The notes under the pieces: model-generated
The model's database searches: none
The model's input: the letters and a program-made list of their open reading frames with translations, nothing else
What the model was told of the DNA's origin: nothing
NCBI RefSeq assembly: GCF_001879205.1
Contig: NZ_MLFK01000009.1
Coordinates: 310,001 to 374,000, forward strand
Direction of reading: 5' to 3'
Source of the DNA: Flavobacterium johnsoniae
Lineage (GTDB): Bacteria; Bacteroidota; Bacteroidia; Flavobacteriales; Flavobacteriaceae
DNA: 64,000 bases
Translations under genes and position numbers: made by a program
Shown here: one piece after another, positions 17,274-25,491 of the stretch
Layout: each line of letters starts with the position of its first letter
How positions within the stretch are numbered: position 1 is the first letter of the stretch

Positions 17274-17392
17274 TTATACCAACCATAAAATGGGGTCAAT
17301 ATGACTTTTAGCTGGTTTGTGTATTAGTAAGATTTTTAAGCGAATATAAGAATAAATACCAAATCTTTTCAGCAGTCTAGCAGTAGCTTCTG
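17274..17392 (-). promoter_or_regulatory. Shared leader/promoter R, copy 4
   Basis: On the minus strand it has AAAAGATTTGGTATTTATTC, TATATTCGCTTAAAAAT (TATATTCG at 17348-17341), CACAAACCAGC and CCCATTTTATGG. It precedes the nuclease-like gene by 114 bp, in line with the other three copies (95-113 bp). Confidence 0.6.
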
Positions 17393-17467
17393 TTTCTACA
17401 GTAATAACCAAGTTTAGAGGACTGTTTTTCGAATTCATGCAGGTGCTTACTGCTTTTCTTCTTTACT

Positions 17468-17660
17468 GCTTATTATCAACAGTAACCCAATTGCATCCCT
17501 TTTACTTTTTATCAAAGACCCTGAATGCTTCTGTTTATTTCAGGAGCAAAGGTAGTCCGTGTCCTTGAGCAAAAGCAAGCCCGGGCCTTTCAGGTCTTGC
17601 CAAAAAATCTCCACCCCTGCGGGTTGTATTTTTTGCCAGAGCCTTGCTTTTGCCGGACAC
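17468..17660. repeat. Probable edge region of the ICE, with inverted repeat
   Basis: Bases 17468-17616 are repeated at 6549-6695. Within the region GTGTCC plus GCAAAAGCAAG (17559-17579) is inverted at 17643-17660 (CTTGCTTTTGC plus GGACAC). This marks a transition between the module array and the conjugative element. No integrase or direct att repeat could be identified, so calling it the exact end is inference. Confidence 0.5.
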
Positions 17661-17976
17661 TCACCTTTTTATGCTCATGAAACAAAACATAGCATACTGC
17701 GGCTCTTTAGACGAATAAAAAAAAATGTCAGAAATGAGAATTGAAATATTGAATAAAGCAATGATGAAACAAAACAGCGCCTGCTCTCATTGCCGAATAA
17801 AATTTCAAAAAAAAAAGAAAAGTAAAAAAAGTCAAAAGTAAAAATACGGGGCGGGAAAGGGAGAAAGGCGGTGTGTGGTGCGATGTGGCAGGAGTGTAAA
17901 AAGATACAAGGCAGAAGGAACTATAAAATAGTAATAAAGTAATTAAGTAATAGTAAACATTTAAAAATCAGGAATC
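17661..17976. other. Non-coding leader region of the ssb/PRTRC cluster
   Basis: No gene. A purine-rich stretch (about 17810-17880) precedes ssb and the region probably holds the promoter for the ssb-DUF932-PRTRC genes. No clear TAnnTTTG element was found. Confidence 0.45.
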
Positions 17977-18384
17977 ATGAACATTACAGGAAGAGTGACA
18001 AGAGATGCGCAGGTTCGCACCTTGTCAGACAGCAGACAGGTAGTAAATTTTTCGGTAGCCATCAACGAGAGCTACAAAAACAAAAAAGGCGACAAGGTGG
18101 AGCAGACCACCTTTTTCGAATGCGCCTACTGGATAAGCCCGAGGGTTGCCGAATGGCTGACCAAAGGCACGGTGGTGGAGCTAACAGGGATGGTAAGCGC
18201 AAGGGCGTGGAAAGGGAATGACGGTGAACCGCGCGCAGGGCTGAACTTCAATACCTCCAATATCAAACTGCACGGAGGCGGTAAGAAGTCCGAAAGTGCA
18301 GAGGCGATGAAAATTGGACAGAATGCGGAACAGGAAAATAAAAAGGTCACCGTAAAAGAGCCTGAGGACGACATCCCGTTTTGA
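17977..18384 (+). CDS. ssb: Single-stranded DNA-binding protein
   Basis: A 135-residue OB-fold SSB: MNITGRVTRDAQVR start, VNFSVAINESYK, TFFECAYW and VVELTGMVSARAW strands, and an acidic C-terminal tip EPEDDIPF that in SSBs recruits partner proteins. It protects single-stranded DNA. As the first gene of the plus-strand ICE cluster it is likely an element-encoded SSB used during transfer or re-establishment. Confidence 0.93.
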   Translation: MNITGRVTRDAQVRTLSDSRQVVNFSVAINESYKNKKGDKVEQTTFFECAYWISPRVAEWLTKGTVVELTGMVSARAWKGNDGEPRAGLNFNTSNIKLHGGGKKSESAEAMKIGQNAEQENKKVTVKEPEDDIPF

Positions 18385-18440
18385 GCAGGCAGTAAAGGGT
18401 TCTAAACAATTTTAATTTCAAACTTTAAAAATCAAATATC

Positions 18441-19514
18441 ATGGCACATAATATCAATTACAACAGCGAGACAGGAAAGTATTCTTTTTTCAGCGTAAAG
18501 GAAAAAGCATGGCACGGGCTCGGGCAGATCGTGGAGCAGTACCCGACGAGCGCCGAAGCTATCAGACATGCGGGGCTTGATTATGAGGTGGCTAAAAGCC
18601 CATTATACACAAAACCATCGGGCATTATCCAAACTGCGGGCGGTATCGAAATGGGCAGTACCGAACTGGCAGTACCTGACAGTTTTGCCACTATCCGCAC
18701 AGACAGCAATGCCGTTTTGGGCGTGGTTGGGAAAGACTACCAAATCGTACAGAACCGTGAGGCGTTCAGTTTCTTTGATGCCATTGTAGGTGGGGGCGAC
18801 GGCATACTGTACGAAACAGCAGGGGCGCTCGGACAAGGTGAGCGCATTTTTATCACGGCAAAACTGCCTGATTATATCAGGGTCGGAAATGGTGACGATG
18901 TGACTGAAAAGTACATTTTCCTGACTACCTCCCACGACGGGAGCGGAAGCATCACGGCGGCTTTTACCCCAATCCGCATTGTATGCCAAAATACCCTTAA
19001 CGCTTCACTCCGCTCGATGAGCAACGTGGTGCGCATCCGCCATACATCAGGCGCTAAACAGCGCTTAGACGATGCCCATAAAGTAATGGGACTGGCGGAT
19101 AAACTCAGCAGTCAGTTAGAGGGCATCTTTAATGAATGGTCTAAAGTGAAGGTAACGGATATGCAAGTTAAGAAATTGATTCAATTGGCATTATGTCCCA
19201 ATACCGAAACACTCGCTTTAATTAAAAAAGGGGCTGAAGATGAAGTGTCTACCGTGTTTAAAAACACCGTTGAGGATGCTTTTGCGTACGCCATGGCAAG
19301 CGAATCCCAGCAGATGGAAACCACAAAAGGCACTCTTTTCGGGGCATACAATTGCGTGACGGGCTACTATCAGAATGTGCGAAAATACAAAGACAGCGAA
19401 GCCAAATTGCAGTCCATTGTAATGGGAGGCACAGCTCAGGGAAAAGCCCAAAAGGCATTTGAACTGTGCACCGCTTTTCAGGCAGATGGCGCCGAAATCC
19501 TTAACCTGAATTAG
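18441..19514 (+). CDS. DUF932 (phage/plasmid-like) protein
   Basis: A 357-residue protein with the usual N-terminus of the DUF932/TIGR03299 family (MAHNINYN, then FFSVKEKAWHGLGQ) and the typical YEVAKSPLY and VGKDYQIVQNREAFSFFDAI blocks. The family is widespread on phages and plasmids with unknown function. It follows ssb by 56 bp and is followed by a hairpin (19527-19560), consistent with an ssb-DUF932 transcript. Confidence 0.88.
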   Translation: MAHNINYNSETGKYSFFSVKEKAWHGLGQIVEQYPTSAEAIRHAGLDYEVAKSPLYTKPSGIIQTAGGIEMGSTELAVPDSFATIRTDSNAVLGVVGKDYQIVQNREAFSFFDAIVGGGDGILYETAGALGQGERIFITAKLPDYIRVGNGDDVTEKYIFLTTSHDGSGSITAAFTPIRIVCQNTLNASLRSMSNVVRIRHTSGAKQRLDDAHKVMGLADKLSSQLEGIFNEWSKVKVTDMQVKKLIQLALCPNTETLALIKKGAEDEVSTVFKNTVEDAFAYAMASESQQMETTKGTLFGAYNCVTGYYQNVRKYKDSEAKLQSIVMGGTAQGKAQKAFELCTAFQADGAEILNLN

Positions 19515-19526
19515 AAAGGCAGATAA

Positions 19527-19560
19527 TCAAAGGCTGTTTCGAAACCGTGACAGCCTTTGA
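19527..19560. terminator. Hairpin after the DUF932 gene
   Basis: TCAAAGGCTGT (19527-19537) pairs with ACAGCCTTTGA (19550-19560), an 11-bp perfect stem with a 12-base loop. No T-run follows, so it may act as an attenuator or mRNA 3' stabiliser and not as a full terminator. Confidence 0.55.
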
Positions 19561-19631
19561 AATCAGGAGCTAGTGATGCGATAGCAGGGTTGGACATCTG
19601 CAAAATTGAATAACATAAAAGCGCAGGAATA

Positions 19632-20006
19632 ATGGCAAGGAAAAACAGCAACAATTTTGAGTTTATACTGTATCTCTACAATGAATTTGTCAGCAAACAC
19701 CGCAGTACAGGCAAGGAAGCCCGCATGTATTGGCATATTTTGGACAAGTATATAGAAGTGGGGCTTTCAAAAAAAAGCCAGACAGCCGAAAAAAAGTACG
19801 CCCAAAAGCTTGTAGCCATCATAAGGGAAGCCGTCGGGGAATGGAACACCCATCTTCTTATCTTAAAAGGGGAAGAGGGAGAAAAGGAATATCAGGAAAA
19901 TATGAAAAGCTACATCGAACGCCTCTACAGGTTAGGGCATGATGAGCAGAGCGTGATGGAATCAATTATTAAAAAATTAAAATTAAATTATGGAAACGAC
20001 AACTAA
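19632..20006 (+). CDS. Hypothetical protein at head of PRTRC cluster (124 aa)
   Basis: Not recognised. A Lys- and Glu-rich 124-residue helical protein (MARKNSNNFEFILYLYNEFV) with no membrane segment. It overlaps the start of the PRTRC E gene by 17 bp, which indicates translational coupling and a shared role in that cluster. Confidence 0.65.
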   Translation: MARKNSNNFEFILYLYNEFVSKHRSTGKEARMYWHILDKYIEVGLSKKSQTAEKKYAQKLVAIIREAVGEWNTHLLILKGEEGEKEYQENMKSYIERLYRLGHDEQSVMESIIKKLKLNYGNDN

Positions 20007-20646
20007 TTTTTTCAATCAGATAGCACAGTTGCAGATCATTGGCGATTTGCACATTACCATTGCCAAAGGGGCAGAAGACAGGCTTATCGTACTAGTCATG
20101 CTCCAAAATGAAACCTGCGGTGACAGCGCCAAGCATAGCATACCGCCCCTTAATCTAAGAGGAACAGCCGAAGAACTCGACAGCGGTTTTTTTGAGAATA
20201 TCACAACTCCCATTGAGTCGGCTTCGGGTCTTATGGTAGACATGGAAGGCTATATGAAACAGCTTGAAGATACCAAAAAGCAGTCGGCTATGGAAAAAGA
20301 GAAAGACGACAAGCAGAAAAAAGAGCAGGAAGCCAAGGACAAAAAGTTCAGCGAAGCTATGGCAAAGGCGGACGAACTGGAAAAAGACGGGAAATTCCGT
20401 GAGGCATGGATAAAAGTGCCCGAAATCCATGAGTTTCCCTTTAAGGCGGATGAAATACGCAGACGAAAATCTGAATTATCAGCCCAATTTGCGCCTGACC
20501 TGTTCGGCAGTACAACAGAAACCGCAAAGCACGAACCGCCCCGAGAGGCACTTTTTCCTGACTATGGCAATGCCAATGTGCAAGAGCCCGAAACGGACGA
20601 GGAAGAAACGGAATACTGGGAAGATGACCCCGAAGCAGAGAAGTAG
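19990..20646 (+). CDS. PRTRC system protein E
   Basis: The 218-residue protein matches the PRTRC protein E pattern: FFNQIAQLQIIGDLHITIAKG at the start (written here in part), IPPLNLRGTAEELDSGFF, then a Lys/Glu coiled coil (about 85-125) and a polar tail. The role is unknown. PRTRC (ParB-related, ThiF-related cassette) genes occur on plasmids and ICEs. It is 24 bp ahead of the protein C gene. Confidence 0.85.
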   Translation: METTTNFFNQIAQLQIIGDLHITIAKGAEDRLIVLVMLQNETCGDSAKHSIPPLNLRGTAEELDSGFFENITTPIESASGLMVDMEGYMKQLEDTKKQSAMEKEKDDKQKKEQEAKDKKFSEAMAKADELEKDGKFREAWIKVPEIHEFPFKADEIRRRKSELSAQFAPDLFGSTTETAKHEPPREALFPDYGNANVQEPETDEEETEYWEDDPEAEK

Positions 20647-20670
20647 GATATTAATCTAAATAATGAAATC

Positions 20671-20889
20671 ATGTTATTAGCAACACAATTACAGCGGGTT
20701 TTTATACTCAGGGACAAAGGGCAGGAAATCAGGCTTTCCGACCCCGAGCCAAGATGGAGCACAGAAGCGGTACTGAATTTTTATGCCCCGACCTATCCGA
20801 TACTCACAACCGCCAAAATATCAGCCCCTGCCATCAGGGACGATGCGGTGGAGTACCGATTTGAAACGGTAATGGGAACAAAAGGCTAG
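20671..20889 (+). CDS. PRTRC system protein C, ubiquitin-like
   Basis: A 72-residue protein whose sequence (MLLATQLQRVFILRDKGQ, then SDPEPRWSTEAVLNFYAPTYP) fits PRTRC protein C. This family was proposed to have a beta-grasp ubiquitin-like fold (Pfam Prok_Ub). It ends in GTKG, a C-terminal glycine as required for adenylation by an E1-like enzyme. The gene lies in a row with genes for E2-like (B) and E1-like (ThiF) proteins. Covalent conjugation in PRTRC systems has not been seen here and is inference. Confidence 0.8.
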   Translation: MLLATQLQRVFILRDKGQEIRLSDPEPRWSTEAVLNFYAPTYPILTTAKISAPAIRDDAVEYRFETVMGTKG

Positions 20890-20911
20890 CCAAAATTTAA
20901 AGCCATGAATT

Positions 20912-21088
20912 ATGCAACAGACAATCATATCGGGAACAGTGCAACTGCCCGAGCAAAAAAGACAAAAACAGCTTCACGCACAGCTCGCAGGGTTTATGCA
21001 CTCGATGCAGAGACCAAAAGATGCAGGCGAGGTGCAGAACGACAAGCAAAGGTCAGTACCTGCGGGGATGCTACCGATGGTTTTCTAA
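20912..21088 (+). CDS. Small hidden gene between PRTRC C and F (58 aa)
   Basis: A 58-codon frame starting MQQTIISGTVQLPEQKRQ and ending GMLPMVF lies 22 bp behind protein C. It overlaps, in another frame, the low-quality N-terminus of the long 20905 frame, whose residues are Arg/Ala/Thr-rich and unlike the rest of that protein. The amino-acid make-up here is normal for a coding sequence. The function is unknown; it may be a small PRTRC-associated protein. Confidence 0.55.
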   Translation: MQQTIISGTVQLPEQKRQKQLHAQLAGFMHSMQRPKDAGEVQNDKQRSVPAGMLPMVF

Positions 21089-21153
21089 GGGTTTCATTTC
21101 TGCCCAGACTACAAGAGAATAAAACGCTACAGGCTTGTGGGGATATTTCCAAA

Positions 21154-22065
21154 ATGAAAAACGATTTTTATAGCTCCCTTGACAACCTAGCAGGGCATTA
21201 CCGCATTGTGCCGATGCCGACCTCTCATTTTGAATATCCCTATAATATGGCATTGGCTGTGTGGGATTTGGAAGAGAAACTCAAAAAAAGTGTGGGGAAC
21301 TTTTCCGAACTGCGGTTATTGCAGGACAGCCACAGAACGTATCTGCTCAGCGAGGAAAAATACAGTACAGGCACAACGCTGTATTATATCCCCATAGAAC
21401 CGATTTATCAAATGCTCAGAGAACCGAAGCACAAACAGAATGCGCATCTGCTTTTATCGGTCTGCTCATATCTGTATCATATTGCCGATGTACCGTATTA
21501 CAGACAGCAGGGAAGTTATTTGTACTGGCTCTATGAAATGCACAGGGAATGGACAGAACAGGACGAGGACAGGGAGGAAAACGAGATATATGTGCGGGAG
21601 TTCGATAAGGCAGAACTTATTGGGGACTGTATGGGACAAAAGTCTTTCAGTCCCATGAACCTGACCTTTTTTGAAAAACGGCTGAACGGTTTTAAAAGCC
21701 GTGATGCCTTTGATAAGCAGTGTTTGGAGATAGGCAAAAAAGCTTTTGCCATATACATCAATTATCCCAACGAGAGCATTTTTCGAAATGCACCAACACA
21801 TTACGAGGAGGAACACGAAGAAACGGAAGACGACAGCATCGGCATGGAAAAGTACATTTCCTTTATCTCCGATACCAAAGGATGGCTGTATGAAAGCATA
21901 GAGGAGAGCATCAACAACGAATTTAACGAGTACGGTGCAATGGACGAGCCAACGATTTTAAAATGCTTTGATGGTAGTGAACTGACAGAGAACAGCCTTG
22001 ATTTTGAAAGTCTGCTGTTTGCCCTTTTGGATGATATGTGCGCTTTACTGTATAACTATAAATAG
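21154..22065 (+). CDS. Probable PRTRC system protein F-like
   Basis: Start at 21154 (MKNDFYSSLDNLAGHYRI) is preferred over the upstream ATG at 20905, because codons 1-83 of the longer frame overlap a better small ORF and look non-coding. This gives about 303 residues, rich in Tyr and acidic residues, without membrane segments. The position between PRTRC C and B matches where protein F is found. The assignment rests mainly on position; function unknown. The stop is 7 bp before the start of protein B. Confidence 0.6.
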   Translation: MKNDFYSSLDNLAGHYRIVPMPTSHFEYPYNMALAVWDLEEKLKKSVGNFSELRLLQDSHRTYLLSEEKYSTGTTLYYIPIEPIYQMLREPKHKQNAHLLLSVCSYLYHIADVPYYRQQGSYLYWLYEMHREWTEQDEDREENEIYVREFDKAELIGDCMGQKSFSPMNLTFFEKRLNGFKSRDAFDKQCLEIGKKAFAIYINYPNESIFRNAPTHYEEEHEETEDDSIGMEKYISFISDTKGWLYESIEESINNEFNEYGAMDEPTILKCFDGSELTENSLDFESLLFALLDDMCALLYNYK

Positions 22066-22072
22066 AACGAAA

Positions 22073-22801
22073 ATGAATAATGTAATGGATGTAACAGAGG
22101 ATTTCGGGACGCTCTACCACCCGAAATCCGCCCTTGTTTTCTATGAAAGTAAAGGTTTAGATAAAGAGGTTTATGTAGAGCATTTTGATATGGATAAAAA
22201 CGGCACGCCTATCAATGCTCATCCTCTCACAGAGCGTGAAGCAGGGGCGCTCGCAAAGGCGCTTACAACCGACAAGCAGAAACAGACCGCCTTTTTAAAT
22301 TCGTGCGGGATTCTGCCGACCACTATCCTGCACATCAATCCAAGCAGGGACAAAGGCGCTGTGATATGGTACACCAAATCCCAAAAAAGACCGCTTTATT
22401 TTATAGAGGGCTTGGGGATTCCGTGCGGTCATGGGTATGTACCTCCCATGGTCTGGCAGGCGACCAAAAACAGCCTGCGGGTATTTGCACTTTTAAGTAA
22501 CAGCAGACCTACGGAAAAAACATCATTGTACTATGCGCCATTTTTCAATATCTATGAGGACGGCAGGGTATGTATGGGTTCAGTCAGTATCGATATTAAA
22601 AACTCTGCATCGATGGAGCAATTTACAAGGGCGTGGGAGGATTATTTCTTCAATAGTTATTTCAGTCACCTTATAGGAGAGAACAGCCCTGTAAAGGGCA
22701 ATTGCGTGAGCCTGTGGAAAGATCTTACCGCAACAGGCAGAGCCTTTCCCACAACAGTATTAAAAAAGAATAACAAAACACTTAACAACCTATTGTCATG
22801 A
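22073..22801 (+). CDS. PRTRC system protein B, E2-like
   Basis: A 242-residue protein (start MNNVMDVTEDFGTLYHP at 22073; an upstream in-frame ATG lies inside the previous gene). PRTRC B belongs to the family described as a prokaryotic E2-like domain. The segment FFNIYEDGRVCMGSVSI places C167 where a conjugating cysteine would sit. The stop overlaps the ThiF start by 4 bp (ATGA), showing tight coupling with the E1-like partner. Thioester chemistry is inference. Confidence 0.82.
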   Translation: MNNVMDVTEDFGTLYHPKSALVFYESKGLDKEVYVEHFDMDKNGTPINAHPLTEREAGALAKALTTDKQKQTAFLNSCGILPTTILHINPSRDKGAVIWYTKSQKRPLYFIEGLGIPCGHGYVPPMVWQATKNSLRVFALLSNSRPTEKTSLYYAPFFNIYEDGRVCMGSVSIDIKNSASMEQFTRAWEDYFFNSYFSHLIGENSPVKGNCVSLWKDLTATGRAFPTTVLKKNNKTLNNLLS

Positions 22802-23601
22802 AAACAGGCAAAACCAAAATGCATGTTACAGACACGTATCTGATAAGCCCTACAAACCCGATTACTGTTAACCTGATAGGGGCAGGAGGTACAGGCTCAA
22901 AAGTGCTGACCGCCCTTATGGAAATGAACCACAGCCTCACAGCGCTTGGGCATGCAGGGCTCTCGGTGCGCCTTTGGGATGATGATATTATCACAAGCGC
23001 CAACCTTGGCAGACAGCGTTTTGCGCTCAGCGAGGTAGGGCTCTGCAAATCCGTGGCACTTATCAACAGAGCCAACCGTTTTACTGGCACAAACTGGAAA
23101 GCGGAAACCGTAAAATTTGAAAGGGACAGCTTTGGAAAACTGCCGAGTAATGCAAAGGCATCAATTTATATCACGTGCACGGACAGCGTACGCTCCCGTT
23201 TTGACATTGCCGAAATATTAAAATACAGCAACCAAAGGCATCACAGGGACGACCCCAAATACTGGATGGATTTTGGCAACAGCCAGTATACTGGGCAGGT
23301 CATCCTGTCCACTATTGGGGAAATTCCACAGCCCAAGTCCGAAAAATTTGAAATGGTGGAGAGCCTGCCTTTTGTGACTGAGGAATTTGGGGAGCTGTTA
23401 CAGGAATCTGAAACGAAGGACGACACGCCAAGCTGTTCGCTTGCCGAGGCACTTGAGAAACAGGATTTGTTTATTAATTCCGCTTTGGCGCAGATGGGAT
23501 GCTCGCTTTTGTGGAACCTGTTCCGTGAGGGCATGACAGCAAACAGGGGATTTTTCCTGAATTTAAAAGATTTCCGCTCTCAGCCCATTGCGGTCGGATA
23601 A
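22798..23601 (+). CDS. PRTRC system ThiF-family (E1-like) protein
   Basis: A 267-residue Rossmann protein with a GAGGTGS ATP-binding loop (28-34), the WDDD acidic segment (60-63) and SANLGRQRF (67-75), which parallels the NLxRQ arginine motif of E1/ThiF/MoeB enzymes. PSCSLAEAL places C213 as a candidate catalytic cysteine. It would adenylate the C-terminal glycine of a ubiquitin-like protein, here probably PRTRC C. The JAB peptidase (protein A) and ParB parts of complete PRTRC sets are not visible. Confidence 0.85.
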   Translation: MKTGKTKMHVTDTYLISPTNPITVNLIGAGGTGSKVLTALMEMNHSLTALGHAGLSVRLWDDDIITSANLGRQRFALSEVGLCKSVALINRANRFTGTNWKAETVKFERDSFGKLPSNAKASIYITCTDSVRSRFDIAEILKYSNQRHHRDDPKYWMDFGNSQYTGQVILSTIGEIPQPKSEKFEMVESLPFVTEEFGELLQESETKDDTPSCSLAEALEKQDLFINSALAQMGCSLLWNLFREGMTANRGFFLNLKDFRSQPIAVG

Positions 23602-23616
23602 GCCCGAGATCGGGCG

Positions 23617-23658
23617 GCAAAAAGACACTCCTTCCTTTCGGGCGGAGCGTCTTTTTGC
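23617..23658. terminator. Terminator after the PRTRC cluster
   Basis: GCAAAAAGACACTCC (23617-23631) pairs with GGAGCGTCTTTTTGC (23644-23658) with one mismatch; the T-run lies in the right arm. It ends the plus-strand PRTRC transcript 16 bp after the stop. Confidence 0.8.
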
Positions 23659-23832
23659 GTTTAAAACGGTGGAGCGATTTTGCCAAAATGCAGTGCCCGC
23701 TATTTTACCAAACCCGCTGCGTTTTTTTTAAGGGATGCTTATCATCCCTTTTGCTGTTTTTGGACGGACTTCTTTTCTTTCCGAGGCGGCCAAAGAAAAG
23801 AAGCAAAAGAAGACCGCTTATTACAATGGCTT

Positions 23833-24390
23833 TTATGGAGATCGGTCAATAGGCTCTTTTTTCCAGCGGGAAAAACCATCAAATAAATGCTCGATATTTT
23901 CAAATTCAATAAAGGCAATGAGTTCTTCCTTGCACTTCGCTTTAAATCCCCGGATACACATGAAATCTTTTAGAGTCAGCTTGGAAAGTTCGCCAATAGT
24001 TTTGATTTCTAAAGTTTCCAATATGGTCTGCAGTCTTTTGCTAAAAGTAAAATCGCTGTTGTAAAGCAATTTTTGACGTAATGGGTCGGTTTTGTCTTTT
24101 CTAAATTCCTCGGTGCTGGGAGTTGGATTTAATTGGCGCTTTAAATCCTGTAGCTTTTTCTCGTAACGATCGATTTCTGAAAGCAGTTCGGTCACGGCTT
24201 TTACTTTACTCAAAGTTTTCTCGTAAAGTTGCTCCACATATTCGGATGTGACCCCATATTGTTCTCCCGCCTCCTGGAGGGGCGTTTTTTCTATCAGGAG
24301 TTTGCAAAGTACATCATATTCTTTTTTAGAAAGTACTTTTCTGGACATTTCGATATAAAACCTGTTGGTGCGGTCAATAACATTATGCAT
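23833..24390 (-). CDS. Putative regulator: sigma-region-4-like HTH plus RpoA-CTD-like domain
   Basis: A 185-residue protein. Residues 23-62 (SKKEYDVLCKLLIEK, then AGEQYGVTSEYVEQLYEKTL) resemble a sigma-70 region 4/LuxR-type helix-turn-helix. Residues 66-90 form a short coiled coil, and 118-163 (TLEIKTIGELSKLT, then IRGFKAKCKEELIAFIE) match the helix-hairpin-helix of the RNA polymerase alpha C-terminal domain. It may therefore contact promoter DNA and tune ICE gene expression. It is encoded alone between the PRTRC and tra clusters. Family identity is by eye only. Confidence 0.6.
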   Translation of the reverse strand: MHNVIDRTNRFYIEMSRKVLSKKEYDVLCKLLIEKTPLQEAGEQYGVTSEYVEQLYEKTLSKVKAVTELLSEIDRYEKKLQDLKRQLNPTPSTEEFRKDKTDPLRQKLLYNSDFTFSKRLQTILETLEIKTIGELSKLTLKDFMCIRGFKAKCKEELIAFIEFENIEHLFDGFSRWKKEPIDRSP

Positions 24391-24514
24391 AACAATACAA
24401 GTTAAATCCTTATTGCCAAAATAGGTTTTGGCTCTTGCAGTTCTATGCTAAGATACTAACGTTAATTGAGTTATGCAATGTATTTGCAGGAAAGGCTTAA
24501 GCTCAGAAAACAAA

Positions 24515-24541
24515 ACAGCCCAAAGCAATGCTTCGGACTGT
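24515..24541 (-). terminator. Terminator of the tra operon
   Basis: An imperfect hairpin (ACAG-CC-AAGC arms, 24515-24541) read on the minus strand is followed by TTTTGTTTT. It lies 34 bp after the TraN stop. Confidence 0.6.
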
Positions 24542-24574
24542 AATACTTTTTAATTTCTAAAATTTTAATAGTTA

Positions 24575-25468
24575 TTAAAATTTTAGGTGCATACTGTTTA
24601 TCATCTTGGCTTTTACCAGATCTGAATTTTTAATCTTGAGTGTCTGATGTCTCCCTCCGTTTTTCTCAAAAATCTCAATTAGCAGCAGTTTGTCATCCGC
24701 TATTGTAAACTGGTCAAAGAGAAACACATTCTGTTCTGTGGCTTTTCCGGGAACCTCGTCGATCATTTTATAAGTGCGCAGCGGCACAATAGGCCTTTGC
24801 TGCGAGGCAGTGCGCTTGGCTGTTTTTTTATCCACCACCTTGAAACTCATAAAATCGATACTGAAAGGTACATTGGTTTGGTTATCAAGCTGCGTATGGA
24901 AATAATACTTGCCGTTGTGGATATAGATGCCTTTTAAGCTGAACTGAATGCCGAAACTCTCCGATGCAATGTGATTTACGATTCGCTTGTTGTTTTTGTA
25001 AATAGTTTCCAGGATCAGTCCTGCCAGTGAGGGTGGTGTTTTTCCAAGTTCCTCAAAAAGAACATCGCTTGCACTGACTTTGTCAAAGTTCTTCTGCATC
25101 GCCATAAGATCATAGCTGAGGGTAGGCGGGTTGGCGCTGTACTGCACGTTAAAATTGTAAAAACGGCCGTCATCGGTAATCACTGAAAAGTTGGTTTCCT
25201 CTTCAAAAGTCTTGACCGATGCCTTGACGCGAAGGACGTTTTCAGCATTCTCGGCCTTTGAGGCAATCAGGTATTCACTTCCAAGATCCACATATCGGAT
25301 AGCGGACGGGAAGATAAGATGGGAAGTTTTGTCATAAGTTACCTGCATATGGTACGGCAGTATCGTTCCTAAATCAAGGCTCGTGGCTTCGTTTTCCTGA
25401 GCAGATGCTACTAATGAATATGTTATTAAAAGGGCTGTTGCCCAAAATAGTTTAAATTGATTTTTCAT
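24575..25468 (-). CDS. traN: Conjugative transposon protein TraN
   Basis: A 297-residue secreted protein with signal peptide (ending SLVASAQ) and the TraN-type body (KTSHLIFPSAIRYVDLGSEYL), equivalent to VirB9-type outer components of type IV secretion. It binds the inner parts of the mating channel in the periplasm. It is the last gene of the tra operon, 23 bp after TraM. TraO, TraP and TraQ of CTnDOT do not follow. Confidence 0.9.
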   Translation of the reverse strand: MKNQFKLFWATALLITYSLVASAQENEATSLDLGTILPYHMQVTYDKTSHLIFPSAIRYVDLGSEYLIASKAENAENVLRVKASVKTFEEETNFSVITDDGRFYNFNVQYSANPPTLSYDLMAMQKNFDKVSASDVLFEELGKTPPSLAGLILETIYKNNKRIVNHIASESFGIQFSLKGIYIHNGKYYFHTQLDNQTNVPFSIDFMSFKVVDKKTAKRTASQQRPIVPLRTYKMIDEVPGKATEQNVFLFDQFTIADDKLLLIEIFEKNGGRHQTLKIKNSDLVKAKMINSMHLKF

Positions 25469-25491
25469 AATTAACTTATTTTAGATTGCTG

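Noticed and set aside
20905..21153. N-terminal 83 codons of the long frame as part of the PRTRC F-like protein
   Set aside because: Composition is unlike the rest and a better small ORF overlaps in another frame.
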